Program-made: the position numbers and the translations under genes | Shown: positions 1 through 10,342 of the stretch, one piece after another | Numbering within the stretch: the first letter of the stretch is position 1 | How the letters are laid out: each line of letters begins with the position of its first letter | DNA from: Myxococcus guangdongensis | GTDB lineage: Bacteria; Myxococcota; Myxococcia; Myxococcales; Myxococcaceae | Assembly: GCF_024198255.1 (NCBI RefSeq) | Contig: NZ_JAJVKW010000006.1 | Location: forward strand, 434,001 to 498,000 | Direction: 5' to 3' | DNA: 64,000 bases | Notes under the pieces: model-generated | What the model was told of the DNA's origin: nothing | Database searches by the model: none | What the model saw: only the letters and a program-made list of their open reading frames with translations

Positions 1-113
1 CCCAGCTGGCTGTCGCCCAGGACGGTGGGCACCTTCACCTGCACGCGGCCCATCATCAGCGGGTCGATGTTGTTGATGACCTCGCCGCGGTACTTCCCGA
101 AGTAGGAGCTCAT
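1..113 (-). CDS. eCIS baseplate spike protein, gpV/gp5-like (partial)
   Basis: Only the first 37 or so residues lie in the window. They begin MSSYFGKYRGEVINN and continue into a stretch with DPLMMGRVQVKVP, which is the start of the OB-fold of phage baseplate assembly protein V and VgrG/gp5 spikes. The ATG overlaps the stop of the upstream gpD-like gene (ATGA), so the two are probably translated together. In Afp and PVC one protein (Afp8) joins the hub and spike parts; here they are two genes, as in some myxobacterial and cyanobacterial eCIS. The rest of the gene, and probably the gp25, PAAR and gp6 homologues, lies outside the window. Confidence 0.8.
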   Translation of the reverse strand, partial: MSSYFGKYRGEVINNIDPLMMGRVQVKVPTVLGDSQL

Positions 114-1252
114 GGCGGCACCACCGGAGTGAGCGCCCCGACACCCTCGCGCGTGAGGGTGAAGCGCTGCTTGTACTCACCGGGGCGGATGGAGTGGGTG
201 ACGTTGCGCACGTAGAAGAAGCCGTCGTGTTGGAAGCCCGCGCCGCGCACGCCGACGAGGCCCCGGGGGCGCAGCACGTCGCCGTAGCGCGTGGCGTCCA
301 GCTCCCCGGAGCCGGTGAGCACCGTGTCCGTGGAGCTGTCCGTCTGCCCCTGCGCCCGGGCGAACGCGGCGAGGTAGCCCGCGCCGTCCGGCACGTCCTC
401 CAGCAGCGACGTGCGCACGCTGGACTGGGTGAGCAGCGCGGGCTGGCTCGCCAGCGGAGGCACGCGCAGGCTCGCGAAGGTCTGCACCGGCAGCGCGCGG
501 CCGAAGACGATGGCCTGGCCCTTCACCGTGGTGGGCGCCAGCGCGTCGTACTGGAAGTCGAGCGAGTCCACGTTGGTTTGCGCGCCCAGGTTCACCGACA
601 GGGCCCGCTGCGGAATGCCCAGCCGGTTGGGTGGGCCCCAGTACGCGGTGTTCATCAGCGGCGCGGGGCCGGGGGTGACGTGGAAGACGTAGCCGTAGCG
701 GCGGGCCATCTCCTGCAGGTAGGCGTAGTCGGTGCCGCGGAAGACGGGCGTGCGGTAGATGGGCAGCGGCACGTCCAGCGTGGGCGGCGGGATGATGACG
801 GGGACGAGGCCGTACTGCGCGTAGCTCAGCACCAGCTGCGCGATGATGATGGGCTCCACCTGCGCGGGGTGCTCGTGGACCTTCTGCTCCAGGTCCATGG
901 CCACGCTGATGTCCTCGCCGGTGAGGGTGAGCGTGGAGGCGCCCGGCTGATGGGAGGGCGTGAGCGTGCGGTGGGTGATGATGCCGTCGAAGAGCACCTG
1001 CGGCACCACGTTGAACGTCACCAGCAGCACCACCCGGTTCATGGGCCTGAGCAGCGGGTGGCCCACCAGCCCGTAGTCGAGCAGGTCCATGGCCCCCGCG
1101 CGGCCCACGCCGAAGGTGAGCTGGAAGCCCGAGCGTCCCTCGTCGTTGTGGGTGACCTCCACGTTCTGGAGGGCTTCCATGAACGACGCGGGCGCGGGCA
1201 CCGCCACCGTGGGGCCCACCAGCAAGGTGAGATGGATTCCCAGCAGGCTCAT
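110..1252 (-). CDS. eCIS baseplate hub, phage late control gene D (gpD)-like
   Basis: This 380-residue protein resembles the gpD/gp27-like hub and the N-terminal half of VgrG. Visible hub features are the early beta-rich segment with a GRSGFQLTF stretch, the DGIITHRTLTPS turn, and the RGTDYAYLQEMARRYGY helix near residues 173-187. The family forms a trimer that joins the tube to the spike under the baseplate. It starts 7 bases after the LysM-like gene ends and overlaps the spike gene by four bases. The assignment rests on motif resemblance and on its place between the LysM and gpV genes. Confidence 0.82.
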   Translation of the reverse strand: MSLLGIHLTLLVGPTVAVPAPASFMEALQNVEVTHNDEGRSGFQLTFGVGRAGAMDLLDYGLVGHPLLRPMNRVVLLVTFNVVPQVLFDGIITHRTLTPSHQPGASTLTLTGEDISVAMDLEQKVHEHPAQVEPIIIAQLVLSYAQYGLVPVIIPPPTLDVPLPIYRTPVFRGTDYAYLQEMARRYGYVFHVTPGPAPLMNTAYWGPPNRLGIPQRALSVNLGAQTNVDSLDFQYDALAPTTVKGQAIVFGRALPVQTFASLRVPPLASQPALLTQSSVRTSLLEDVPDGAGYLAAFARAQGQTDSSTDTVLTGSGELDATRYGDVLRPRGLVGVRGAGFQHDGFFYVRNVTHSIRPGEYKQRFTLTREGVGALTPVVPP

Positions 1253-1259
1253 GTCGCGC

Positions 1260-1550
1260 TCAGAACTCCGGCATGGCGATACGCACCACGGAGCCCGTCT
1301 CCCGCATCAGCTCGAAGGGGTTGAGCGTGTCGTTGGCGTCGCAGACGCGCCAGAAGTGCTCCGGGTCTCCCAGCGTGCGGTGGGTGAGCAGGTCCAACCG
1401 GTCGCCCTCGGTGACGGTGACCTCGGCCAGGACCTTGAGCGCGTTGCCGGCGGGGATGAAGCGGCGGCGCTTGTAGGCCGCCACGCGCCCGTCGGGCAGC
1501 GTGAGGGTGGCGGTCTCGAGGTTCGCGTAGCGACTGGTGGGGTCGAGCAT
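1260..1550 (-). CDS. LysM-like baseplate adaptor protein (gpX/Afp7 C-terminal type)
   Basis: This is a 96-residue protein. Its second half (from about residue 40) reads like a LysM/tail X fold: a VTEGDRLDLLTHRTLGDPEHFWRV segment followed by DANDTLNPFEL. Small LysM proteins of this kind sit between tube and hub in contractile tails, and in eCIS they can be a domain of Afp7 or a separate gene, as here. It lies 26 bases after the CIS-tube gene and 7 bases before the gpD-like gene, which fits a role at the tube-hub junction. There is no signal peptide, so it does not look like a cell-wall LysM protein. Confidence 0.78.
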   Translation of the reverse strand: MLDPTSRYANLETATLTLPDGRVAAYKRRRFIPAGNALKVLAEVTVTEGDRLDLLTHRTLGDPEHFWRVCDANDTLNPFELMRETGSVVRIAMPEF

Positions 1551-1576
1551 GGTGGCTCCCGGAGGCGAAAGAGGCT

Positions 1577-2218
1577 TCAGCGAGGCAGCGAGGCGTTGGC
1601 CACGCCGGAGATGCTCCCGACGACGGCCATGGCCTCCTTGACGACCTGGTGCGTGAGGAAGAGGGCGTAGCCGGGGTGCGTGAGCGGCAAGTCGTTGTAC
1701 GAGAGGACGCGCAGCCCCAGGGACACCTTGGCGCGGATGGGGTTGAGGTTCGGGTCGAACGCTTCCTCGGTGATGGTGAACTCGGTGAGCTTCACCGGCA
1801 GCACGCGCTTGGGGCCCCAGACGAAGAGCGTCAGCGGCGCGGTGGCGGGGACGACTTCCAGCGTGCCCACCTGCATCAGCACCGCGTTGAGGATGACCTG
1901 CGCGGTCTTCGGGTAGACGAGCATCTCCAGCGACGACAGCTGCGGATAGATGCCCACGCTGCCAGCCAGCGCGTCGCCCTGGGCGAGCTGGTCCGTGGCG
2001 TCGATTTCGACCTCCACGCGGATGTTCTCCACGGGCGCGCCCTTGAGCCGGAGCGCCTCCGTGCGGTCCCCGCCTTCGCCCGACATCTGGGGCGTCAGCG
2101 TGCGCGTCATGGTGTCCGGGTTGTATTGGAACACCACCAGGCTCGCGACGGGGTTGAACGGGTCCAACCCGACGATGGCGCCGCGCTGCGTGCGCGGGGT
2201 GCGTGGGAACGAGCTCAT
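1577..2218 (-). CDS. CIS tube protein (Afp7/Pvc7 N-terminal-domain type)
   Basis: The 213-residue product carries the pattern of the contractile-injection-system tube adaptor domain. It has a VVFQYNPDTMTRTL strand near residue 28, a GAPVENIRVEVEIDATDQL stretch near 60-80, and a late EEAFDPNLNPIRAKVSLGLRV segment. In Afp this domain is fused to LysM (Afp7); here the LysM part is the next gene. It links the last tube ring to the hub. Its start overlaps the stop of the preceding small gene by ATGA. Confidence 0.85.
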   Translation of the reverse strand: MSSFPRTPRTQRGAIVGLDPFNPVASLVVFQYNPDTMTRTLTPQMSGEGGDRTEALRLKGAPVENIRVEVEIDATDQLAQGDALAGSVGIYPQLSSLEMLVYPKTAQVILNAVLMQVGTLEVVPATAPLTLFVWGPKRVLPVKLTEFTITEEAFDPNLNPIRAKVSLGLRVLSYNDLPLTHPGYALFLTHQVVKEAMAVVGSISGVANASLPR

Positions 2219-2480
2219 CGCTTGGGTCCTCCCTGTCCCAGGCCCGCGTACACGGCTTGCGCCACCTGGACGCCCAGGGACTGGGGCGCGGCGTGGGGCC
2301 GGGTGTGGACGGTGCCCGCGTCCACGCGTGGCGCGGCGCCGGACAGGCCCTGGGGCAGGCCCTGTTCGGTGAGCAGGCGCGTCAGCTCCACGCGCACGGC
2401 CTCGCCCACCTGCTCCCGTTGGGAGGCGGGGACGCCGTGGAGGACCAGCTCGTCGATGTGCAGCGAGATGTGTCGTGGCG

Positions 2481-2484
<4 letters not shown>
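2215..2484 (-). CDS. small eCIS-associated protein of unknown function
   Basis: This 89-residue protein starts MTPRHISLHIDELVLHG. It is locked between the ATPase and the CIS-tube gene by ATGA overlaps at both ends, which is good evidence that it is real and expressed with the cluster. From general knowledge, short proteins with a similar IHIDxLVLxG start and an amphipathic helix with an ELTRLL-like segment occur next to eCIS ATPases, but their role is unknown. The C-terminal 45 residues look poorly ordered. Confidence 0.72.
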
Positions 2485-4459
<1,975 letters not shown>

Positions 4460-4463
<4 letters not shown>

Positions 4464-5662
4464 GTGACGCTCACCCGCTGGGTGGGGTCGAACACGGGCG
4501 GCGTCTGGCTCCGGTCGATGAGGAGCGAGTCCACGCCGTCCACGCGCAGCCGGACGTAATGGTCGCCCGCGGTGAAGCCGCGTCCGGTGAAGGTGAGGTT
4601 GTCCACGGCGGCGACGCGCTCGGGTGCGGGGAGCTCCCTGTCGCCGAGGAGCAGGGCCACGCGCTGGTCGGGACGGACGTGGGGGCTGAAGGTGGCGGTG
4701 AGCGTGACTTCGCCATCGGGGCCGCGCGGCACGGGGGAGGGCGCGAGCGTGAGGATGCGCGGGGCGAGCGTGAGCGGGAGGGCGGGGGAGGCGTGCTCGA
4801 CGCCGTTCGTGTCGGTGACGATGACGGACACGGCGTAGGTGCCCGCGGGCCAGTTGGCCGCGTCATTCGGGATGGAGGTGGTGAGCCGCGTGGCGGTGCT
4901 GTCGGCGGCGGGGCGTGTCGCCGGTGTGGTCCAGAGCGGATGCTGGAAGCGCACGCCCACGGTGTTGCCCGCGAGGTGCTGGCCGGTGAGGACGAGCACG
5001 TCACCCAGTCGCGCGCTGACCTGCCGCTGTGGGGGCGTGATGGCCTCCAGGAGGGGGAAGGGGGGCAGGATGTCCGGCTGGACGGAGAGGGCGGCGCGCA
5101 GCACGGGGAGCGGCGTGGCGCGCGGGCGGGTGCTCTCGATGAGGACGACGGAGACCTGGTAGACGACGGAGACGCGGTACTGCGTCTGGAACATGGTCCA
5201 GAGCTTGGAGAGCTCCTCCAGGGAGAGCGGCTCCGAGGTGATGCGCACGCGCTCGGCTTGTCGGTGGAGGTCGTTGCCGGGGACGGCGACGCGGAGCTCC
5301 TCGGACCCGAGCAGCGGGTGGTCGTGGAGGACGTTCATCGCCTTGCCGAGCAGCTTGTGGCTCTCCACGTCGTCGTCGGACGGGGCGTAGGGCGTGAGCA
5401 GGTACGTGAGTCGCAGGGCGAGGGGCGGGAGGCCGGACTCGCCGGGCTTCACGTGGGGAGGGAAGGTCGTGTTGCGGAGCGCGGCGTCGTGACCGACCTG
5501 GAAGAGGAAGATGTTGAGTTGATGGTGCGTCGCGTCCCGGGCACGGGCCTTGTCCGGAGGCAGCGTGGTGACGGTGACGTCGGGGGTGTCCACCTGAAGG
5601 TGGTTGAACAGGAGCGTGCGCAGCGTCGCCGTCACCGTCGCGATGGAGAGCGAGTTGCTCAT
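4460..5662 (-). CDS. eCIS tail terminator/cap, DUF4255 (Pvc16/Afp16 N-terminal) with Ig-like C-terminus
   Basis: Residues 1-190 match the DUF4255/Pvc16_N pattern: an SIATVTATLRTLL start, a LNIFLFQV strand, LRLTYLLTPYA, and HLLLG-like and RVSVVYQVSVVLIES segments near 170-180. Afp16 caps the tube and sets sheath termination. The remaining 200 residues (an ARLGDVLVLTGQHL segment and repeated beta strands) look like one or two IPT/TIG or Ig-like domains, an extension often seen in eCIS caps outside the Afp/PVC group. The ATG overlaps the stop of the last micro-ORF in the repeat block upstream. Confidence 0.85.
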
Positions 5663-6067
5663 CGGCCACCTCGCCGGCGCGGAGCAAGGTGTGCGGCGCT
5701 GAGGGAGGCAGCGGCGGAGAGAGGGCGATGGCTCATCGTCCGCCTCCCAGAAGGCACGAGGCGTGGCACGGGCCCGTCATCGGGCGACGGAGGAGGCTCA
5801 TTGTGCGCCTCCCACGCGAGGCGCGACGCGTGCCTTGCACCGGCCGAGCGGGGGGACTCATCGGCCACCTCCCAGTCGAGGCGCGAGGCGGGATGCATGG
5901 CGTGCGGCCATCTCGGGCCGGAGGAGATGACTCCTCGTCTGCCTGGACGACAGGCGCGACACGTGACGCGTCAATGAGGTCGGGTGCGCGGAGCGCGTGG
6001 TCGTCCGTCGCGGCGCGAGACACAAGGCGTGGCGCGCGGCCATCGTCCGGCGAGGGAGGTGGTTCAT
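5659..6067 (-). repeat. decayed tandem repeat with Shine-Dalgarno/ATG modules and chained micro-ORFs
   Basis: This 400-base gap between two eCIS genes is not plain spacer. A short module, GGAGGTGGCCGATGA or a close variant, occurs at about 6064, 5858, 5798, 5733 and 5659 (minus strand), with two more worn copies near 5996 and 5930. Each holds a good Shine-Dalgarno next to an ATG. Three micro-ORFs run head to tail with ATGA overlaps: 6067-5858 (69 aa), 5861-5733 (42 aa) and 5736-5659 (25 aa). All end in GGR after a RHASRLAPR-like stretch, echoing the GGGR end of the upstream gene. It looks like repeated copying of a gene junction. Whether any micro-ORF makes a stable protein is doubtful. Confidence 0.6.
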
Positions 6068-7527
6068 CGGCCACCTCCATTGCGGCGCGCGAGGTAATCC
6101 TCGAGCGACGGAGACGCCGAGGGACGCGCGGGCACGCTCCGGGGCGGAGTGGCGGGCGCCACCGCGCGCACCTCGATGCGGCCGATGGTGACGTTGATGA
6201 CCGGGGCCTCCGGTGCATGCGTCACGGAGAGCGGCGTGGCGCGAGACTCCTGTCCGCTTCGTACCTTGTCGCCCTCACCTGATTCGAGCGCCGCGGCGAG
6301 AGCGCGCGCCTGACGAGCGGGCGAGGCGGGGTGCATCGGGAGGTCTTGCTCCTCGGCGAGCGCGTCGCGCGCCTGACGAGCGCGCGAGGCGGGGCGCATC
6401 GGGAGGTCTTGCTCCTCGGCGAGTGCGTCGCGCGCCATGCCCCACGTCATCGCGGACCGCCCCGCCTCCAGCGCGAGCGACAACCCCAGGGGCGTGACGT
6501 CCCCGCGAGTCGCCTCGTTGGCGTCGGATGCCGTGCGAAGTGGCTCATCCCGAGGCACGATGCCCCTCGGAATGAAGTGCCCCTCACTGCGTGAGGACGC
6601 GTGCTCCGTGCGCGGCGCGAGCCCCCCAGCGCTCCGTGCGTCATGCGGCGAGGCCGCCACCGAACCATCGGGACGCTCCGTCGCGCGGGAGAGCGGTGAC
6701 TCGGCGCCGGTCTCGTTCGCGCCCGGCGCCAACCTCGTGCGCGAGGCGACGCGCGCATCCGCCGAGGCCCTCGTACGCGAAGCAGCGCCCTCATCCCCAG
6801 ACGCACTCACACGAGGCGCGACGCCCGCGTCCCCTGAGGTCCTCGCCTGTGCGAAGACGCTCTCGTCAGCGCCCGCCGTCCTCGCGCGAGGTGCGCGAGT
6901 GAAGACACCCGTCGCGCTGTTCCACGCCGCGCCGGGCTCATGCCGAGCCTCGTCTGTGCGCCCCTCGTGTGACGTGCCCAGCTCGCGTGGCGCCACGCCC
7001 ACCGCGCCTCGTGACGACTGTCCGAGGCCCGACGCGGTGCCGCTGCCCCTCGACCTCGAAGCCCGTCCCTCATCCGCGCGCGGGCCTGGCGCCGAAGCCG
7101 TCGACACGCGCGAATCGGGGTGTCGCGCGGGGCCCTCTCCCACCAGGGCCTCCGCGCGCTCACGGGAGCGCTCGCCCCTCGACGCACCCTGCGCCGAGTC
7201 GGGCGTGCGTCCGAAGTGCCCCTCACCGACGCCGGGGCCTCCACGGCTCCGAGGCTCGCCGAGCAGCGGACCCACCCCGTCCCGAGCCTCTCCGGACCTG
7301 GGGGCCTGCGTGCCCACGGGCCCGGAGAGCACCTGACCCACCGCGCTCCAAGGTTCGCGGTGAGGCCGGACCTGGCCGAGCGGGGCACGCGATGCTTCAC
7401 CGACTGTGTCCTCGAACGCCCCCGCCACGCCTCGCGACTCGGGCGCGAAGTACGACGCCGTCCGCGGCCGGACGCCCTCCGTGGGGCGGACCTGCCGGGC
7501 CACCAGATGGCTCAAGTAGTCGCTCAT
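6064..7527 (-). CDS. low-complexity eCIS-associated protein with conserved C-terminal motif
   Basis: The 487-residue product starts MSDYLSHLVARQV and ends with an INVTIGRIEVRAV segment and a SLEDYLARRNGGGR tail. Both ends resemble a common but unassigned eCIS protein. The 400 residues between are Ala/Gly/Arg/Ser/Glu-rich, repetitive and probably disordered, with repeats such as ASxDxxVASRTR. It overlaps the gp26-like gene by ATGA. The family is usually encoded between baseplate and cap genes, but no biochemical function is known to me. The middle has probably grown by slippage. Confidence 0.75.
   Translation of the reverse strand: MSDYLSHLVARQVRPTEGVRPRTASYFAPESRGVAGAFEDTVGEASRAPLGQVRPHREPWSAVGQVLSGPVGTQAPRSGEARDGVGPLLGEPRSRGGPGVGEGHFGRTPDSAQGASRGERSRERAEALVGEGPARHPDSRVSTASAPGPRADEGRASRSRGSGTASGLGQSSRGAVGVAPRELGTSHEGRTDEARHEPGAAWNSATGVFTRAPRARTAGADESVFAQARTSGDAGVAPRVSASGDEGAASRTRASADARVASRTRLAPGANETGAESPLSRATERPDGSVAASPHDARSAGGLAPRTEHASSRSEGHFIPRGIVPRDEPLRTASDANEATRGDVTPLGLSLALEAGRSAMTWGMARDALAEEQDLPMRPASRARQARDALAEEQDLPMHPASPARQARALAAALESGEGDKVRSGQESRATPLSVTHAPEAPVINVTIGRIEVRAVAPATPPRSVPARPSASPSLEDYLARRNGGGR
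6306..6431 (-). repeat. 63-bp tandem repeat inside the low-complexity eCIS gene
   Basis: Two near-identical 63-base copies encode the 21-residue unit ARDALAEEQDLPMRPASRAR plus Q, the second copy having H for R and P for R. The copies differ at only a few bases, so the duplication is recent or kept by conversion. The length is a multiple of three, so copy-number change would not break the frame. Confidence 0.8.
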
Positions 7528-8255
7528 CGCCCCACCAGCTCCAGGTAGCGCTGCCGCTTCCAGGGGCTCATCGCGAGGATGTGCTCCTCGGACCAGCCAT
7601 ACACGCTCGCCAGCGTGTGCACGTCACGCAGCAGCCGCTGCGCCCACGCCTCCACCTCGCGCCACAGGAACTCCGCGATGTCGAACCCCGCCGCCCACCC
7701 ATGGCCGCACCCGGGACACGTCGTGGCCAGCTCCACGCGGGCCTGCGGATCCGCGGCCTCCATCGCCGAGCTGATGGCGCCCACGACGTCCTCCGGCAGC
7801 TCCCGCGCCTCCACGTGCGCCCCCTCTCGACGTGCCTCCACCACACACCGCGCCAGCATCTGCCCGGGCCCCGTCGGCTCCCGCCCCGACGCCAGCGCCG
7901 CCAGGTCCCGACTGTCCGGCAGCCGGAACCGCACGGCATGACCCGCCCGCTCCACCTCCAGCACCTCCGGAGCCGCCGCCCCGGTGGGGACGCGGATGTC
8001 CCCCACCTCGAACGCCAGCTCCACCTGCTCCCCACACCGCGGACACGCCACGAGCCCCCCGATGGCCCCACCGAACGTCCCCTCCCGCAACGACAGGAGC
8101 AGCGAGTCCCGGGCACCCACCGGCAGCCGCGCCAGCTCTCCCAGGCTCCGCTCCGGGAACGCGGCGCCCAACAGCGCGAGCGCGCGCCCCGCGGACGTGT
8201 GCGGGTATCCCGCCTCCCACGCGCCCAGCAGCTCCGAAGCCGTCAGCGAGCGCAT
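7524..8255 (-). CDS. T4 gp26-like baseplate protein with two CxxC pairs
   Basis: A 243-residue protein that fits the T4-type baseplate (gp26-like) family placed just after the tube gene in many eCIS. The start MRSLTASELLGAWEAG and the late FLWREVEAWAQRLLRDVHTLA helix followed by YGWSEEHILAMSPWKRQRYLEL are typical of that family. Two cysteine pairs, CPRC near residue 70 and CPGC near 180, could bind a metal. It begins 14 bases after the tube gene and overlaps the following gene by four bases. Confidence 0.78.
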   Translation of the reverse strand: MRSLTASELLGAWEAGYPHTSAGRALALLGAAFPERSLGELARLPVGARDSLLLSLREGTFGGAIGGLVACPRCGEQVELAFEVGDIRVPTGAAAPEVLEVERAGHAVRFRLPDSRDLAALASGREPTGPGQMLARCVVEARREGAHVEARELPEDVVGAISSAMEAADPQARVELATTCPGCGHGWAAGFDIAEFLWREVEAWAQRLLRDVHTLASVYGWSEEHILAMSPWKRQRYLELVGR

Positions 8256-8269
8256 GGGGCCTCGGTGCG

Positions 8270-8797
8270 TCAGGGATTGGGCTCGTTGAAGCTGGGCTCG
8301 GAGGGCTCGGTGACGTCGTAGTCACGCTCCCAGCCCTCGTTCTCCAGCTTCAGCGTCTGGATGGCCACCGCGTTGGCGTTGGCGTCCAGGTCCGGCATCG
8401 CCTGGTACTCGGACACCCAGCAGCGGTAGAGCTTGTAGGCGATGGCCAGCTGTCCGGCCTCGTTGTAGACCTCCAGGATGATGTCCTTCCTGAAGTCCTT
8501 GAGGGACACCTCGGCGCCCAGGCCGGAGCCATGGTTCCAGACCTTGTTGGCCCAGCGCTCGAACTCGGTGTCGTGGGTGACGCCGCGCTCCAACGTAATC
8601 GCCTCGTACTCGCTGCGGCCCGGGGACTTGCGGCTGCTGCTGGGGTCGCCGCCCTCGCGGTGCTTGACCACCTCCGTGGTGCGCTTGAGCGCGCCCACCT
8701 TGCTGATGCCCGCCACGTAGCGGCCATCCCACTTCACCCGGAACTTGAAGTTCTTGTACGGGTCGAAACGCTGCGCGTTGACGCTGAACTGAGCCAT
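8270..8797 (-). CDS. eCIS inner tube protein (T4 gp19-like)
   Basis: At 175 residues this is the usual size for an Afp1/Afp5-type tube subunit. It has the FKFRVKWDGRYVAGISKVGAL start, the RTTEVVKHREGG loop, an ITLERGVTHDTEFERWANKVWN segment and the C-terminal LKLENEGWERD strand seen in phage-type tail tube (gp19) proteins. It stacks as hexamers within the sheath and may carry cargo in its lumen. It follows the sheath gene by 15 bases. Only one tube gene is in the window. Confidence 0.93.
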   Translation of the reverse strand: MAQFSVNAQRFDPYKNFKFRVKWDGRYVAGISKVGALKRTTEVVKHREGGDPSSSRKSPGRSEYEAITLERGVTHDTEFERWANKVWNHGSGLGAEVSLKDFRKDIILEVYNEAGQLAIAYKLYRCWVSEYQAMPDLDANANAVAIQTLKLENEGWERDYDVTEPSEPSFNEPNP

Positions 8798-8812
8798 GGA
8801 ATGGGTCTCCCT

Positions 8813-10342
8813 TTACGCCGCGACCTGGCCGGCCATCTGCTGGAGCTTGAGGACCACGAACTCGGCCGGCTTGAGCGGCGCGAAGCCCACGACGATGTTC
8901 ACCACGCCGAGGTTGATGTCGTTCTGCGTCGTCGTCTCCCGGTCGCACTTGACGAAGTACGCGTCGCGCGGCGTCTGACCCTGGAAGGCGCCCTGCCGGA
9001 AGAGGTTCTGCATGAAGGCGCCCACGTTGAGGCGGATCTGCGCCCACAACGGCTCGTCGTTGGGCTCGAACACCACCCACTGGATGCCCCGGAAGAGGCT
9101 CTCCTCGATGTTGAGCGCCAGCCGGCGCACCGGCAGGTACTTCCACTCGTCGGCGAGCAAGTCGTTGCCGCGCGTGGTGCGCGCGCCCCACACCACCCGG
9201 CCCGCGGCCGGCAGCGAGCGCAGGCAGTTGACGCCCAGCGGGTTGAGCTGGCCGTTCTCCTGGTCCGTGAGCGGCACGCTCAGCTTGGGCACGCCGGTGA
9301 GCAGCGCGTCCAGGCCCGCGGGCGCCTTCCACACGCCGCGCTGGGTGTCCGTGCGCGCGATGACGCCCGCCACCGCGCCGCAGGGCGCGAAGGTGTCCAG
9401 CTGGTTCTCCCGCAGGGGGTTGGCCTGCACCAGCCGGGGGAAGTAGAGCGCCGCGTTCTTGCTGCGCAGGCTGCTGCTGTTGAAGCCAGCGACGGCGTCC
9501 GCCACGCTGTCCCAGGCCGCCGGCGGGTCCGCGATGAAGATGGCGCGGCGCTCCTCGCAGTAGGCCGCCGCGTCCGTGGCCAGGTCCGCCTCGATGTCGC
9601 CGCCCAGCGTGTGGGGCGCGATGCACAGCAGGTTGAAGACATCCACCTTCTCCAGCGCGAACAGGCCCTTCTTGTCGGCGCGCAGGCCCGCGGCGGTGGT
9701 GAACTGGGTGCGCGTGAGCGCGTTGCCGTTGGTGCCGGCGTCCGCCGTGAGGGGCGTGGAGGTGCCCGCCGGGGGCCGGGCCGCGGTGGCGGGCAAGGTC
9801 CTCACCCGCAGGAGCGTGGAGCCCTGCGCGAGCACCGTCGGGTAGTAGCGCGCGCTGGCCGCGTCGATGGAGAGGTTGATGAACTTCTCCGTCACCTGGG
9901 TGCCCGTGTCGGTGACCGTCAGATTGAAGAGCAGGTCGTCGACGGCCGACACGCCGGTCTTCTTGGTGTTGTGGTCCACCGTCACGCTGAGCTTGCCGCC
10001 CCAGGCGCCGGGGCTCGAGGCCTCGAGCACCAGGGCGCCCCCGGTGGTGGTGATGCTCAGGTCCGCCGTCTCCGAGCCATTGTCCAGCCGGACCACGACG
10101 GCCTGGCCGCCTCCATTGAGGAAGAAGTCGCGGACGGCGAAGCTCATCGCTCCGTCCCCCCACAGACCTCCGAAGCTCCGCTCGAAGTCACCATAGCCGT
10201 TGCAGACCACCGGCTCGTTCACCGGTCCGCGCAGCGCGCGTCCGACGAAGGCGGTAATCGACGTGGGCACCCCGGTGATGGTGCGGACCCCACTGGGAAT
10301 CTCCTCGATATAGACGCCCGGATAACTGAGAGCTGCCGGCAT
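8813..10342 (-). CDS. eCIS contractile sheath protein
   Basis: The 509-residue protein begins with the sheath hallmark SYPGVYIEEIPSGVR and a TSITAFVGRA strand. It ends with the conserved sheath C-terminal domain (ARTTRGND near 390, then NDINLGVVNIVVGFAPLKPAE). These subunits form the outer layer that contracts to drive the tube into a target. A GGGAGGAG Shine-Dalgarno lies 8 bases before the ATG. It is the first gene of the minus-strand cluster, with 450 bases of non-coding DNA upstream that should hold the cluster promoter. One sheath gene is seen where Afp has three. Confidence 0.95.
   Translation of the reverse strand: MPAALSYPGVYIEEIPSGVRTITGVPTSITAFVGRALRGPVNEPVVCNGYGDFERSFGGLWGDGAMSFAVRDFFLNGGGQAVVVRLDNGSETADLSITTTGGALVLEASSPGAWGGKLSVTVDHNTKKTGVSAVDDLLFNLTVTDTGTQVTEKFINLSIDAASARYYPTVLAQGSTLLRVRTLPATAARPPAGTSTPLTADAGTNGNALTRTQFTTAAGLRADKKGLFALEKVDVFNLLCIAPHTLGGDIEADLATDAAAYCEERRAIFIADPPAAWDSVADAVAGFNSSSLRSKNAALYFPRLVQANPLRENQLDTFAPCGAVAGVIARTDTQRGVWKAPAGLDALLTGVPKLSVPLTDQENGQLNPLGVNCLRSLPAAGRVVWGARTTRGNDLLADEWKYLPVRRLALNIEESLFRGIQWVVFEPNDEPLWAQIRLNVGAFMQNLFRQGAFQGQTPRDAYFVKCDRETTTQNDINLGVVNIVVGFAPLKPAEFVVLKLQQMAGQVAA

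Noticed and set aside
194..1324. Long plus-strand open frame opposite the hub gene
   Set aside because: It lies antisense to a clear gpD-like gene and its composition (Arg/His/Gly-rich, no domain) is that of a reverse-strand shadow in GC-rich DNA.
5660..6067. CRISPR-like array
   Set aside because: Spacing between modules varies, the repeats diverge and contain Shine-Dalgarno plus ATG, and no cas genes are present. A decayed tandem repeat fits better.
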